A stretch of DNA of 64,000 nucleotides, taken from the NCBI GenBank assembly GCA_945862235.1, contig CAMAYU010000005.1, positions 1 through 64,000 on the forward strand, given 5' to 3'. Below are positions 44,471-52,962 of the stretch, piece by piece. Below the pieces are notes generated by a model that saw nothing but the letters and a program-made list of their open reading frames with translations, had not been told where the DNA came from and searched no databases. The stretch is from Schlesneria paludicola DSM 18645 (GTDB lineage: Bacteria > Planctomycetota > Planctomycetia > Planctomycetales > Planctomycetaceae). Both the position numbers and the translations under genes were made by a program. The number at the start of each line of letters is the position of its first letter. The stretch's first letter is position 1.

Positions 44471-46435
44471 TCACTCGATTCCAAGATGCTGCTTTAGGAA
44501 CAGGACTTCTACCGCGCGTTGATAGTCGCTGTTGTCCCTCTTGGCGAAGCCGTGGCCTTCGTTGTTGGCGAACAGTGTCCAGACCGGCTTGCCGCTGGCT
44601 CGGACTTTGGCGGCGATCTGTTCGGCCTCGAAGAACGGGACGCGCGGGTCGTTGCGGCCGTGAACGACCATCAAAGCAGATCGAATCTTGTCGGCGTTGT
44701 TGAGCGGGCTGATGCGATCGAAGGTGGCTCTCATGCGGGGATCGCGTTCATCTCCGTACTCGGCGCGACGGAGATCGACTCGATACGGCGCTGTCCGTTC
44801 GAGGAACGTCACGAAGTTGGCAATGCCGACAATGTCGATCCCCGCCTTGATCCGGTCGCCAAAGTGAGTCAGTGACGCGAGGACCATGTAACCGCCATAC
44901 GACCCCCCCGAGACAACGACTCGCGACGGATCGAGTTCGGGCTGCTGTGCGATCCAGTCGAGCAACGCGCCGATGTCCTTCACGCTGTCCTCGCGCTTCT
45001 CAGCATTGTCGAGTGCGAGATACGTCTTGCCGTAGCCGCTCGATCCGCGCACATTCGGGCAGATCACCGCGATCCCCAGCTCGTTCAAGTGGTACTGAAT
45101 GATCGGCGAGAAGAACGGTTGGTACTGAGACTCCGGCCCGCCGTGAATGCTGATGAAGACGGGAACTTTCTTCGACGACGAGGCAACGCGCGGGCGGAAG
45201 TAGTAGGCCGGGATCATCCGGTCATCGAACGACTTGAACTGGATGCGGCTCGGCGCGAGGAACGACGCCGGGTTGAGACCGCCGACTTCGCTGAACGTCC
45301 AGCGTGTCAATTCGCCCTCTGCGACCGTGAGCGAGTACGCATCGGGTGGCGAGTCCGGGCGAGCCAATGTGAACCCGAGCCGCTTGCCGTCTGGCGAGAA
45401 CTCCAATCCCGAGACGATGCCGAGCGGCAGCTTCAACGCGCGGCGCGAACCGTCCCCATGGGACAGCAGATAGAGGCGACTCGCACCGTCTTCGTTCACC
45501 ACGACCACGATGTCACCGGTGATCGGTTCGACCGCGATGTCGCTCACGTCCCACGGGATGTCGTCCGTCAGCCACGTGTACTTCTGCGACGCGAGGTCAA
45601 GCCGCGCGAGGCGACTGAACTCACCACCAGCATCGCTGGCGATCAGGATCGACTTTCCATCGGCCGCAAACGCCATCGGCCCGAACGCCGCCTTGTCCTT
45701 CGTCGGTCGCGGCAACTCGGTACGCTGGCCGCTCGCCACGTCGAGCAGCGCCGGGTACGACTCGTTCGCCGAGACATACCGATTCAGCAGCAGCGTCTTC
45801 CCATCGCGCGACCAGTCGTACGCGCTCCACGTTTGCTGATCGACCTGCATCACGAGCTTCATCGAACCGGGCTGACGCGGATCGGCGAGATACAGGTCCA
45901 CATCGCGACCGTTCCGCTGGTTGCTCGTCACAACGATCTGCGAACCATCGGGCCGCACGGCTCCGAGCTTGTTGCGCGACTTGCCATCGGTCAGCCGCGT
46001 CGTCGCGAACTTCTGTCGGTCGAGCAGATAGACCTGATCGTTCTCGTTGCCGCCTGAGTCCATCAGCATCACGATCGCACCGTCGGTTGCTTTGGGGAGG
46101 AAGCTGCCGGAGACCGGTTCATCGAAGAACGTGATCTGCTCCCGTCGCCCTCCCGGCTCATAGACCCGATGCAACTGCGATGAGTTGCCGAACCGCGTGC
46201 CGATCAAGATGCCGCTTCCGTCGGGAGCGAACCCGCGAAAACTCGCCCCGCGCACGCTCTGGTACTGAGCCAGCTTGGCCATCAGTTCCGCAGGGACCAC
46301 GGGAACTTCTTTGGCTTCAATCGCGGCAGGCCGACGCGGATCGGTCTCTTCAGCTCGCACGACCAATGTGCCAAGGAACGCGATACTAAACGTGAAGGCC
46401 AACCACGCTGGCCGAACTCGATGTCGCTCCGTCAT
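44471..46435 (-). CDS. S9 family serine peptidase, exported
   Basis: A 654-residue prolyl oligopeptidase family protein with an N-terminal export signal (AWLAFTFSIAFLGTLVVRA). A beta-propeller covers roughly residues 60-380, with TolB-like repeats such as DWSRDGKTLLLNRY. The C-terminal hydrolase has the nucleophile motif SGGSYGGYM (Ser512), Asp596 in HGRNDPRVP and His628 in NEGHGF, so the triad is intact. It is nearest to acylaminoacyl-peptidase and dipeptidyl-peptidase types; substrate not predictable. GAGG lies upstream of the ATG. Confidence 0.93.
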   Translation of the reverse strand: MTERHRVRPAWLAFTFSIAFLGTLVVRAEETDPRRPAAIEAKEVPVVPAELMAKLAQYQSVRGASFRGFAPDGSGILIGTRFGNSSQLHRVYEPGGRREQITFFDEPVSGSFLPKATDGAIVMLMDSGGNENDQVYLLDRQKFATTRLTDGKSRNKLGAVRPDGSQIVVTSNQRNGRDVDLYLADPRQPGSMKLVMQVDQQTWSAYDWSRDGKTLLLNRYVSANESYPALLDVASGQRTELPRPTKDKAAFGPMAFAADGKSILIASDAGGEFSRLARLDLASQKYTWLTDDIPWDVSDIAVEPITGDIVVVVNEDGASRLYLLSHGDGSRRALKLPLGIVSGLEFSPDGKRLGFTLARPDSPPDAYSLTVAEGELTRWTFSEVGGLNPASFLAPSRIQFKSFDDRMIPAYYFRPRVASSSKKVPVFISIHGGPESQYQPFFSPIIQYHLNELGIAVICPNVRGSSGYGKTYLALDNAEKREDSVKDIGALLDWIAQQPELDPSRVVVSGGSYGGYMVLASLTHFGDRIKAGIDIVGIANFVTFLERTAPYRVDLRRAEYGDERDPRMRATFDRISPLNNADKIRSALMVVHGRNDPRVPFFEAEQIAAKVRASGKPVWTLFANNEGHGFAKRDNSDYQRAVEVLFLKQHLGIE

Positions 46436-46497
46436 GACTCGATGTCCTCTCTGCGTAGTTCTGGGGGCGGGCGCGAAACAAAATCAGGCATGGGCAC

Positions 46498-46515
46498 GCG
46501 AGACGCTTACCCTAC
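46498..46515. repeat. Single arm of a family F repeat
   Basis: GCGAGACGCTTACCCTAC matches the arms of the palindrome at 36581-36667. The complementary strand supplies the TAG stop codon of the next gene to the right. Confidence 0.65.
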
Positions 46516-48056
46516 GTTGCGTGACCCGCTCGGCGGGGATCGGTGGCGGCGATGATCTCGCTGATTCCCTTCTGATTGAAACCCTTGTAGCCATCGTTGC
46601 GCTGGAGGATTTCCAAGTGAGACCCCAGCGCGCCGTTGGCGACGAACGTGTGGGCCTGCTCGTCGGTGATGAGGCTCGCGGCGCGGAGACGTTCGATACG
46701 GTGAGGCTTCACCGGCCAATGGTCGCCGCGTGTGAAGGCTTGTCGCAGATAGGGGTAGTCGGTGAACGGCGGCATCGTGTCGATTCCCGCCAGCTTGAGT
46801 TGGTCGCGGGTCGCGCTGAAGTCGAACTGGCATTCGAGATGATGCAGTCCCGCCTGCAAGAAGGCTTCGCCGTGCAGACCACACCACAGACCGACGGTGC
46901 CGAGCTGGTCGCGCGGCGAGAGCGGCTCGTGTGAGAAGTCTTGCGAGAGTTCCTCGGGAGACATGTCCACGTCGGCGAAGATGATGATGCCGGTGACGGG
47001 ATGTTCGATGACTTGCGCACCCCAGCCTGCATCGCGTCCCGCATAGAACCGCTCGCGACAGACGAAGCCAAGTCGTTCGAGGAACCCGATCAGCAGCGCG
47101 AAGCAGGCTCGGCTCGAACGGTACGTGTGGTGATCGTGATTGGCCCAGCCCAAGCCGAGTCTGTCTTGCCGTCCCTTTTGAACTCGACCCGCTAGGTTCC
47201 GACGGAGCCAGTATTCACGCTCGGCGGCGAAGAACAAGTCGCAGGTGCGGTCGCGCCCAAGATCAGCGATCGCGGCGTCCACGAGCTGCGTGGCGTGAGC
47301 GAACCCGTCGGCATCGTGCTCGAACTCACGGTGCCGCAACCGGAACGCTTCGGAGTGGTGAGCGATCGCGCCGAGCGGAACGTCTTCGCTCAGAGTGGAC
47401 TCAAAGGCGAGCGCCCCGTGTCGTTCGACGACCCACAGTTCGACACCGTTCTCGCTGGCGACTCGCGCGCGGCGCAGAGACGCGAACGAAGGCCCTTCGA
47501 TCTCGACCTGCGTCAGTCCGTGAGCCGCCAGGAAATCGACGACCGACTCAACTTTGATCGCGAGCTGACGGGTTATTCCGTTCGTCGAACAGGTCGCGGG
47601 AAGAGACCTCACACGCGGGAACAGTCCGAGCGGATGCTCCCACGTGGCATTGAGGCAATCGGAGCGACCCCGCTCGTCGCGGTCATCCGTCACGACTGCG
47701 TCTGCGGTATTGAGTTCATCGACCGCGTGGCCGTGTCGATCCGAACAGGCACCCGCGACGCAGCCTGGTCCGTTCGATGATGCCGTGGCGGCTTCCAGAG
47801 CAGACCTCACATAACCGACGCGGCTGAGTTCACCGACGACCGGATCATTCGAGTCCAAGCCCAAGTGATCGATCCAATCGAGCAACCTCGTCCCGGACTC
47901 AGCGAGCATCCGCCGCGCGAGGTCCGCAGCGAACGAACAGCGTTGCAGCGAGTCATCCAGCAACGCTTGCACAAGCCGCGCCGGTTCGGGCTGCGGCGAC
48001 CAAGAGTGCTCCATCAGTGCTGCCAGTGAATCAGTAGTCAGTGAATCGGATGCCAT
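46512..48056 (-). CDS. Unrecognised 514-residue protein with a repeat-borne stop
   Basis: A 514-residue protein I cannot assign. The ATG has a perfect ribosome site (AAGGAG six bases upstream). No signal peptide or membrane helix is evident, so it is probably cytosolic. A part near residues 305-370 (HHTYRSSRACFALLIGFLERL then GFVCRERFYAGRDAGWG and VTGIIIFADVDMSPEEL) is reminiscent of vicinal-oxygen-chelate folds, but this is a weak visual impression. The last codons and TAG stop lie in a family F repeat arm (HAT, then GGTAAGCGTCTCGC). It shares strand with the S9 peptidase downstream but is separated by 76 bases. Confidence 0.65.
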   Translation of the reverse strand: MASDSLTTDSLAALMEHSWSPQPEPARLVQALLDDSLQRCSFAADLARRMLAESGTRLLDWIDHLGLDSNDPVVGELSRVGYVRSALEAATASSNGPGCVAGACSDRHGHAVDELNTADAVVTDDRDERGRSDCLNATWEHPLGLFPRVRSLPATCSTNGITRQLAIKVESVVDFLAAHGLTQVEIEGPSFASLRRARVASENGVELWVVERHGALAFESTLSEDVPLGAIAHHSEAFRLRHREFEHDADGFAHATQLVDAAIADLGRDRTCDLFFAAEREYWLRRNLAGRVQKGRQDRLGLGWANHDHHTYRSSRACFALLIGFLERLGFVCRERFYAGRDAGWGAQVIEHPVTGIIIFADVDMSPEELSQDFSHEPLSPRDQLGTVGLWCGLHGEAFLQAGLHHLECQFDFSATRDQLKLAGIDTMPPFTDYPYLRQAFTRGDHWPVKPHRIERLRAASLITDEQAHTFVANGALGSHLEILQRNDGYKGFNQKGISEIIAATDPRRAGHAT

Positions 48057-48151
48057 CGTCTACTCCTTGATGTTCAGCCCGAAACAGTCATCCGGAACTC
48101 CAGCCATGCCTCGCGCTGCAGATGACGAGGCCTCCGAGCGGGTCGGCGTCA

Positions 48152-48210
48152 GCCCAATGGCACTCACTTTGAGCGGCACGGAGTGAATGACAAAGTGAGT
48201 GCCATTGGGC
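48152..48210. repeat. Perfect palindrome, family J
   Basis: Two perfect 20-base arms (GCCCAATGGCACTCACTTTG and its inverse) around 19 bases. It is the first of three palindromes in the 528-base gap between two minus-strand genes. Confidence 0.92.
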
Positions 48211-48268
48211 GTTAGCCCTGTTTTCGGCCTAGTTCAAACAGGTGTGGCTTTGGGTCTCAGTTGTCTTC

Positions 48269-48310
48269 TCCGGTCCCCTCGCCCCGGCTTTGCGGGGCGA
48301 GGGGACCGGA
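48269..48310. repeat. Hairpin related to family K
   Basis: TCCGGTCCCCTCGCCCC and GGGGCGAGGGGACCGGA form a perfect 17-bp stem with a loop of about eight bases. The core CCCCTCGCCCC / GGGGCGAGGGG is shared with the family K elements near 17450 and 32100. A further GGCTGACGCCGCCCC fragment of family D follows at about 48387. Confidence 0.85.
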
Positions 48311-48466
48311 GGCTTCTGCTTGGCTATGACCTCCAGTTGAACCAGGCCCTGTTTTCAGACGACAGGGAGATTCAAAGAACCGGGGGGCTGACGCCGCCCC
48401 GCTCGGAAGACAAAGGCAGAGGCTATACCTCACGCGACCTGAAATGAGGCACTGCCCAACGTCGGT

Positions 48467-48543
48467 CTTGATGAGCCGGGTGGCGTCAGCCCCTGGACTC
48501 TTCATCACGGAATCCGGGGGCTGACGCCGCCCGGCTCACCAAG
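48467..48543. repeat. Palindromic element, family D (copy D2)
   Basis: Arms CTTGATGAGCCGGGTGGC and GCCCGGCTCACCAAG with CCCCTGGACTC/AATCCGGGGG inside. It is a diverged version of the perfect D1 palindrome at 8692, with several mismatches in each arm. It ends 40 bases from the FG-GAP gene's stop. Confidence 0.85.
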
Positions 48544-48584
48544 AAAGCCTCATGACCTACCGCGCAAAGTATAACGCCAACTAC

Positions 48585-49811
48585 TTACCGCTTCTGCACG
48601 AGGATGTTCGTCCCCTTCTTGTTCGACAGCACGATGTCCGGCAGTTTGTCGCCGTTGATGTCGCCGACGAAGAACTGCGTCCCAACGCCCGTGTCGGTTC
48701 CGGCGTCGATCTTGTGCTTGGTGAATGTCGGTGCGGCTTTCTCGCCCTTCTTCACTTGGTACCAGCACATCACGACTTCGCCGAGTGCGTCGGGATCACC
48801 CTTCGAGCCGTGAGCATAGAACCGCTTGCCGGTGATCAAGTCTTTCACGCCGTCGCCGTCGATGTCTTGGTAGTGCAGGGCGTGCGTCTGCGAGTAGCTC
48901 GTGTCGATCTCGTGCTGTTGGAACTTCCCTTCGCCCTTGTTCTCGAACCACCAGACACCGTGAGCGTGCGCGGAACTCATCATGAGATCGCTGTCACCGT
49001 CGCCGTCGAGATCATCGGCGTGCATGTCGGCGGCCGCGTGTGAGCCTCCCTCACCGTTGGCACTGAGCGTGTGCTTGTGGAACGCCCAAGGACCTTCGAG
49101 CTGGGCAGGCTGCTCCCACCATCCAGCGGGAATCAAAATATCCTGCTTGCCGTCGCGGTTGAGGTCTCCTACGCCGAGACCGTGGTAGTAACGATGAGCC
49201 AACGGGCCGAGCTTGTCCGCGCTGACTTGCCGGTAGTCCCACTTCTTCTTCGCCATCTCGGGCGTCGGGACTTCGAGATAGCCCATCATCTGTTCGGTTT
49301 CGGAGGTCATCACCAACTCGGGCTTGCCGTCGCCGGTGACATCCAGGAATTGAGGCGACTCGCCCGCCGCGCTGTGCCAGATTTCGTATTGGTTCCACGG
49401 GCCGGGCTTGTTCTGGGGGTTCTCGAACCAGTGACACGGCACGCCGGGGAAGCCGATCACGATGATGTCCATCCAGCCATCGCCACTGATGTCGTGAGTC
49501 CACAGCGCGAAGTTGTTGCTGTACGCGCCATCGTTGATATAGCGGCGAATCCCCTCAGGCCGCAGCGGCCTCATCGCCCAGTTGCCGGTCTTGTACATGT
49601 TCGCGTCGGCGGGAGCCTCATACCACGCCTCACCATTCGTGATGTCGAGCCGTCCGTCCTTGTTGAAGTCTCCGACCGCCACCCCCTCGGCGCGGAAGGC
49701 GTCTTCAAACTTGATCCGCTCCCATTTGACGGCGGTCTCCTGCGCAAAGGCGGAGCCCGCCCAATGGGAAACCAAACAAACGGCAATCAACCCGAACACA
49801 GAGCGTGGCAT
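48585..49811 (-). CDS. Secreted FG-GAP/VCBS repeat protein
   Basis: A 408-residue protein with a signal peptide (GLIAVCLVSHWAGSAFA) and several FG-GAP repeats, each carrying a calcium-loop-like motif: VGDFNKDGRLDIT, WTHDISGDGWMDIIV, FLDVTGDGKPELVM, VGDLNRDGKQDILI, ADDLDGDGDSDLMM, YQDIDGDGVKDLIT and VGDINGDKLPDIVL. These would form a beta-propeller in the periplasm or outside the cell. Such proteins are common in planctomycetes; the ligand or partner is unknown. GGAG lies before the ATG. Confidence 0.9.
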   Translation of the reverse strand: MPRSVFGLIAVCLVSHWAGSAFAQETAVKWERIKFEDAFRAEGVAVGDFNKDGRLDITNGEAWYEAPADANMYKTGNWAMRPLRPEGIRRYINDGAYSNNFALWTHDISGDGWMDIIVIGFPGVPCHWFENPQNKPGPWNQYEIWHSAAGESPQFLDVTGDGKPELVMTSETEQMMGYLEVPTPEMAKKKWDYRQVSADKLGPLAHRYYHGLGVGDLNRDGKQDILIPAGWWEQPAQLEGPWAFHKHTLSANGEGGSHAAADMHADDLDGDGDSDLMMSSAHAHGVWWFENKGEGKFQQHEIDTSYSQTHALHYQDIDGDGVKDLITGKRFYAHGSKGDPDALGEVVMCWYQVKKGEKAAPTFTKHKIDAGTDTGVGTQFFVGDINGDKLPDIVLSNKKGTNILVQKR

Positions 49812-50333
49812 GTCGTCTCTCCCGTGGATGTAGTGTCTGTGGAGCAGCGTTCTTGAACGCGAGACAATCTAGCGTAAGGCTGGCTTCGCTTCACGTCACG
49901 CGCACGAAGTAGGGGCGTGAGACCGTTGACAACATCCGCCTCAGCAACACCCTGTGGCAACAGCAATGCCGGAGTGATCTCTTCGCAACTCGCGCCGTTC
50001 CTGCTACGGTTTTCGGTGTTGGAGACGCAGTCATCACTGGTCACGCTGTGACGAACGTTGAATCCGCCTGACTGCGGCGGAACGGGGGAACCACACTTTT
50101 GGGGCTAATCCGGTTGGGAAGAAAGATCCTGCCCGAGGGAGATCACTCGACTCCCAGCCCGTCAGCTAACCTCGTAAGCGCGTCGAGGATGAGAGATCGA
50201 AAGTCGGTACACGGACACTGCGGGTGACATTTCCGCAGTCGTCGCGAACCGCGTTCGGTCTGCTTCTGTTACCGGTCCCTTGGTCGGATCGGCCTCGCCC
50301 GGCAGACCAGTGCTGCGTCTCGGAGTTAAAGAC
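49812..50333. other. Gene-free divergent region, 522 bases
   Basis: No gene, RNA or strong inverted repeat seen. It should contain promoters for the divergent FG-GAP and APC permease genes. Confidence 0.5.
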
Positions 50334-52091
50334 ATGTTGGTTCATGGGAATCGTCCGCGCCAGTTGACCTGGTATCACGCCGGACCGATGTTGTACGGCG
50401 ATTGGGGGACGAGTCGGTTGTACGTGCTGGGACTGTGCTTCATGCACACGCGGCACGCGGCGTTGTGGTTCATGCTGGCGATGTCGGCACTGCTGTTGGC
50501 GGTCGGCTGGGCCTACTCGGTGATCTGCCGGTTGTATCCGGATGGCGGCGGCGTCTATTCGTCGGCGAAGCAGAAGTCGCAATCGTTGGCGATGCTCGGC
50601 GCACTGTTGCTGAGCGCGGACTACGTGGTGACGGCTTCGCTCTCGGCGCTGGATGCCTTTCACTATTTGAACATCCCGTACCCGGCCTTTTGGGCGGCGG
50701 GAAGCATCGCCGTGCTGGGGCTGGTGAACATCTTTGGTCCGACCAAGGCGGGGACCGCGGCGTTGGTCGCGGCAGTGCTGACGATCGCGTTCAGCATGGT
50801 CATTGCCGTCGCGGCTGGACCGTCGTTGCCGCAGGTCCATCTTGAAGCGGCAACCGGTTCACCGATTCAATGGTGGACACAGTTCACCGCGATCATCCTC
50901 GCCATCTCGGGGGTCGAGGCCGTGGCCAACATGACGGGCATCATGGTGGAACCGGTCGAACGGACGGCGCGGCGCGCCATCTGGATCGTGCTGATCGAGA
51001 TCGTCGTGCTGAACCTCGTCCTCACGCTGGCGATGCTGGCGATCCCGTTGTCGGTACTGGGCAAAGGCGGAGTCGATCCGTACACCGCTCACAAAGAGGA
51101 CATGCTGCGCGTCATCGCCGACTACTACGTCGGGCCGGCCTTCGCGGCGGTTGCCGCCGTGGTTTTCGCGCTGTTGCTGCTGTCGGCCGTCAACACAGCC
51201 ATCACAGGTTTGGTGAGCATTCAATACATGATGGCTCGCGACCGTGAGTTGCCGCAGTCGTTCGGCGGCTTGAACAAATGGGGGATGCCGCTGATCCCGC
51301 TGGCCATCGCGACGATCATTCCGCTGCTCACCGTCCTGGCGGTTCCCGATGTGGGGCATCTGGCCGACCTGTACGCGATCGGTGTTGTCGGAGCTGTTGC
51401 CGTCAACTTGGGGAGCTGCGTCACCACGTTCACCCTGCCGTTGAAAAGGTGGGAACGAACCCTGATGTCGATGCTGGCGGTCTTGATGATCGCCGTCTGG
51501 ATTTCCATCGCGTACGAGAAACCCCACGCACTCGCCTTCGCGGGCGTCATCGTGCTATCAGGGATGGCCGCGCGCTGGATCACGCATAATCGTGGAGCAA
51601 TCGGTGGCAAGGTGTCGGCGCTGGTCGAACAGCTTCGAGACATCACGACCGTCGGGGCGGAACGGCCTGCCGATACCAGCGGCCTGAGATTCCTTGTCGC
51701 CACGCAGGGCAACCCGAAGCTGGTCGCGTTCACGTTGGAACAGGCCAAGCAGGCGAATGCCGAAGCGCTGTTCCTGTACGTCCGCCACATTGCCGTTCCA
51801 ATGCTCGGCCCCGCCAACCGGCCTGATCTTCGTGAGGATCCCGAAGCACAGAAAGTGGCGCTGCTAATTCAAGAGCAGGCCAAAGCGGCGGGTGTTCCCG
51901 CGAAGTTCCTCTACACCGTTGCCGACAACATCGCCGAGACGATCGTGGACTTTGCCGTCACTTACGGCGTGAACCGCGTGATTCTCGGAACATCCAAACG
52001 TGGCGCACTCTGGCGCACGATGAAAGGCGACACGATTCAAGGTGTCGCCCAACATCTGCCCGAACAGACGCAGTTGTTGATTCAGGCGTAA
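50334..52091 (+). CDS. APC family permease with C-terminal USP-like domain
   Basis: A 585-residue transporter of the amino acid-polyamine-organocation superfamily, with about 12 membrane helices to residue ~430. The early helix has GPMLYGDWGTSRLYVLG and a further conserved stretch LYPDGGGVYSSAKQ. The last ~145 residues form a soluble domain with RFLVATQGNPKLVAFTLEQA and VNRVILGTSKRGALWRTMKG, which looks like a universal-stress-protein domain (GTSKRG corresponds to its ATP loop). Such fusions are known in bacteria, where the domain may bind nucleotide and regulate transport. GGAG eight bases upstream supports ATG 50334. Substrate unknown. Confidence 0.85.
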   Translation: MLVHGNRPRQLTWYHAGPMLYGDWGTSRLYVLGLCFMHTRHAALWFMLAMSALLLAVGWAYSVICRLYPDGGGVYSSAKQKSQSLAMLGALLLSADYVVTASLSALDAFHYLNIPYPAFWAAGSIAVLGLVNIFGPTKAGTAALVAAVLTIAFSMVIAVAAGPSLPQVHLEAATGSPIQWWTQFTAIILAISGVEAVANMTGIMVEPVERTARRAIWIVLIEIVVLNLVLTLAMLAIPLSVLGKGGVDPYTAHKEDMLRVIADYYVGPAFAAVAAVVFALLLLSAVNTAITGLVSIQYMMARDRELPQSFGGLNKWGMPLIPLAIATIIPLLTVLAVPDVGHLADLYAIGVVGAVAVNLGSCVTTFTLPLKRWERTLMSMLAVLMIAVWISIAYEKPHALAFAGVIVLSGMAARWITHNRGAIGGKVSALVEQLRDITTVGAERPADTSGLRFLVATQGNPKLVAFTLEQAKQANAEALFLYVRHIAVPMLGPANRPDLREDPEAQKVALLIQEQAKAAGVPAKFLYTVADNIAETIVDFAVTYGVNRVILGTSKRGALWRTMKGDTIQGVAQHLPEQTQLLIQA

Positions 52092-52192
52092 GAGAAGCCA
52101 TTGGAGTTTGCTTCCCCGGCACCGGGCTGATCCCGGTGGCCGGGCTGGCTCGCGATTGCCGGTCGATACGAGAGCTGACCACCACTGCCGAT

Positions 52193-52417
52193 TTAATTTT
52201 GGTACTGCACGGCAAGCAGGTCTCTCGCTCTTTGTATGCCAATGTATTCGTCGATCTCACCGCGCAGGTGTTCGATCACGTCCATCGGGCCTTCCAATTG
52301 CAATGCCAATTGCGAAGGGTGCATCGCTTCGGCCTGTCGCAGTAATTGGGCGACGACCTCTTCCATGTTTCGCAATTGCTGGCGGGCCTGAGTCAACGCG
52401 GCGGCATCCTCGATCAT
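52193..52417 (-). CDS. Small helical protein paired with a nucleotidyltransferase-like gene
   Basis: A 74-residue, mostly helical, acidic protein (MIEDAAALTQARQQLRNMEEV and onward) without a recognised family. Its ATG overlaps the stop codon of the preceding nucleotidyltransferase-like gene by four bases (ATGA), a sign of translational coupling. Two-gene, same-strand pairs of this sort are typical of toxin-antitoxin modules, but that is only a contextual guess; no toxin motif is visible in either protein. Confidence 0.65.
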   Translation of the reverse strand: MIEDAAALTQARQQLRNMEEVVAQLLRQAEAMHPSQLALQLEGPMDVIEHLRGEIDEYIGIQRARDLLAVQYQN

Positions 52418-52851
52418 GGTTGTACCCGTACAAGACCTTTCGTTTGCTGTGGTTTGTTGCGGACTTGGCTGAAAAAATCCACGAACCGCTCAAATTCCAA
52501 CGACTCTGGCATCACAACGAATAGATCCAATCCGTATGCCCGTTGAACTCGCCGTCTCGATCGTAAATTGTACTCGAACGGTGACACACATTGGCTCAGA
52601 TCGTATCCGTCAGACAGTACCAACACGACATCAATGTCGTTCGGCTCCGGCTCATCGGTCACGAAACTTCCATCAATCAACACCGCTTGCGCCAACTTCC
52701 AACGATTCAATTCAGAGAGATACTGACCAAGACCTTGCAACAACTGTCGCCGCGTCAATGATCCGCCGAATCGCTCGGTCACTTCCGTCAAATTCGCGTC
52801 GTGAATTCCTGGTGGCAACAAGCCCGCGACGTTGAATACAGGCAATGTCAT
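52414..52851 (-). CDS. Nucleotidyltransferase-like protein (DUF6932 type)
   Basis: A 145-residue protein with an MNT-like core: VLIDGSFVTDEPEPNDIDVV, where GSF...DIDVV is the GS-x-D-x-D type nucleotidyltransferase pattern. A few further conserved positions fit DUF6932 proteins. The active site looks complete (GS and two Asp). Upstream is a small leader and GGGAG before the ATG. Followed by the overlapping 74-residue gene, so together they form a compact operon that may be a TA-like or defence-associated pair. The substrate is unknown. Confidence 0.75.
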   Translation of the reverse strand: MTLPVFNVAGLLPPGIHDANLTEVTERFGGSLTRRQLLQGLGQYLSELNRWKLAQAVLIDGSFVTDEPEPNDIDVVLVLSDGYDLSQCVSPFEYNLRSRRRVQRAYGLDLFVVMPESLEFERFVDFFSQVRNKPQQTKGLVRVQP

Positions 52852-52962
52852 GGGCAGCGAAACTCCCGTTTCAGCCGAATTTCAGACCAACGGCACGGTC
52901 AGTAAAGTGATTACGGTGGAACTGTTTCAATGGGGCAGAGAGTCCCATCCCAACGGATCAAA

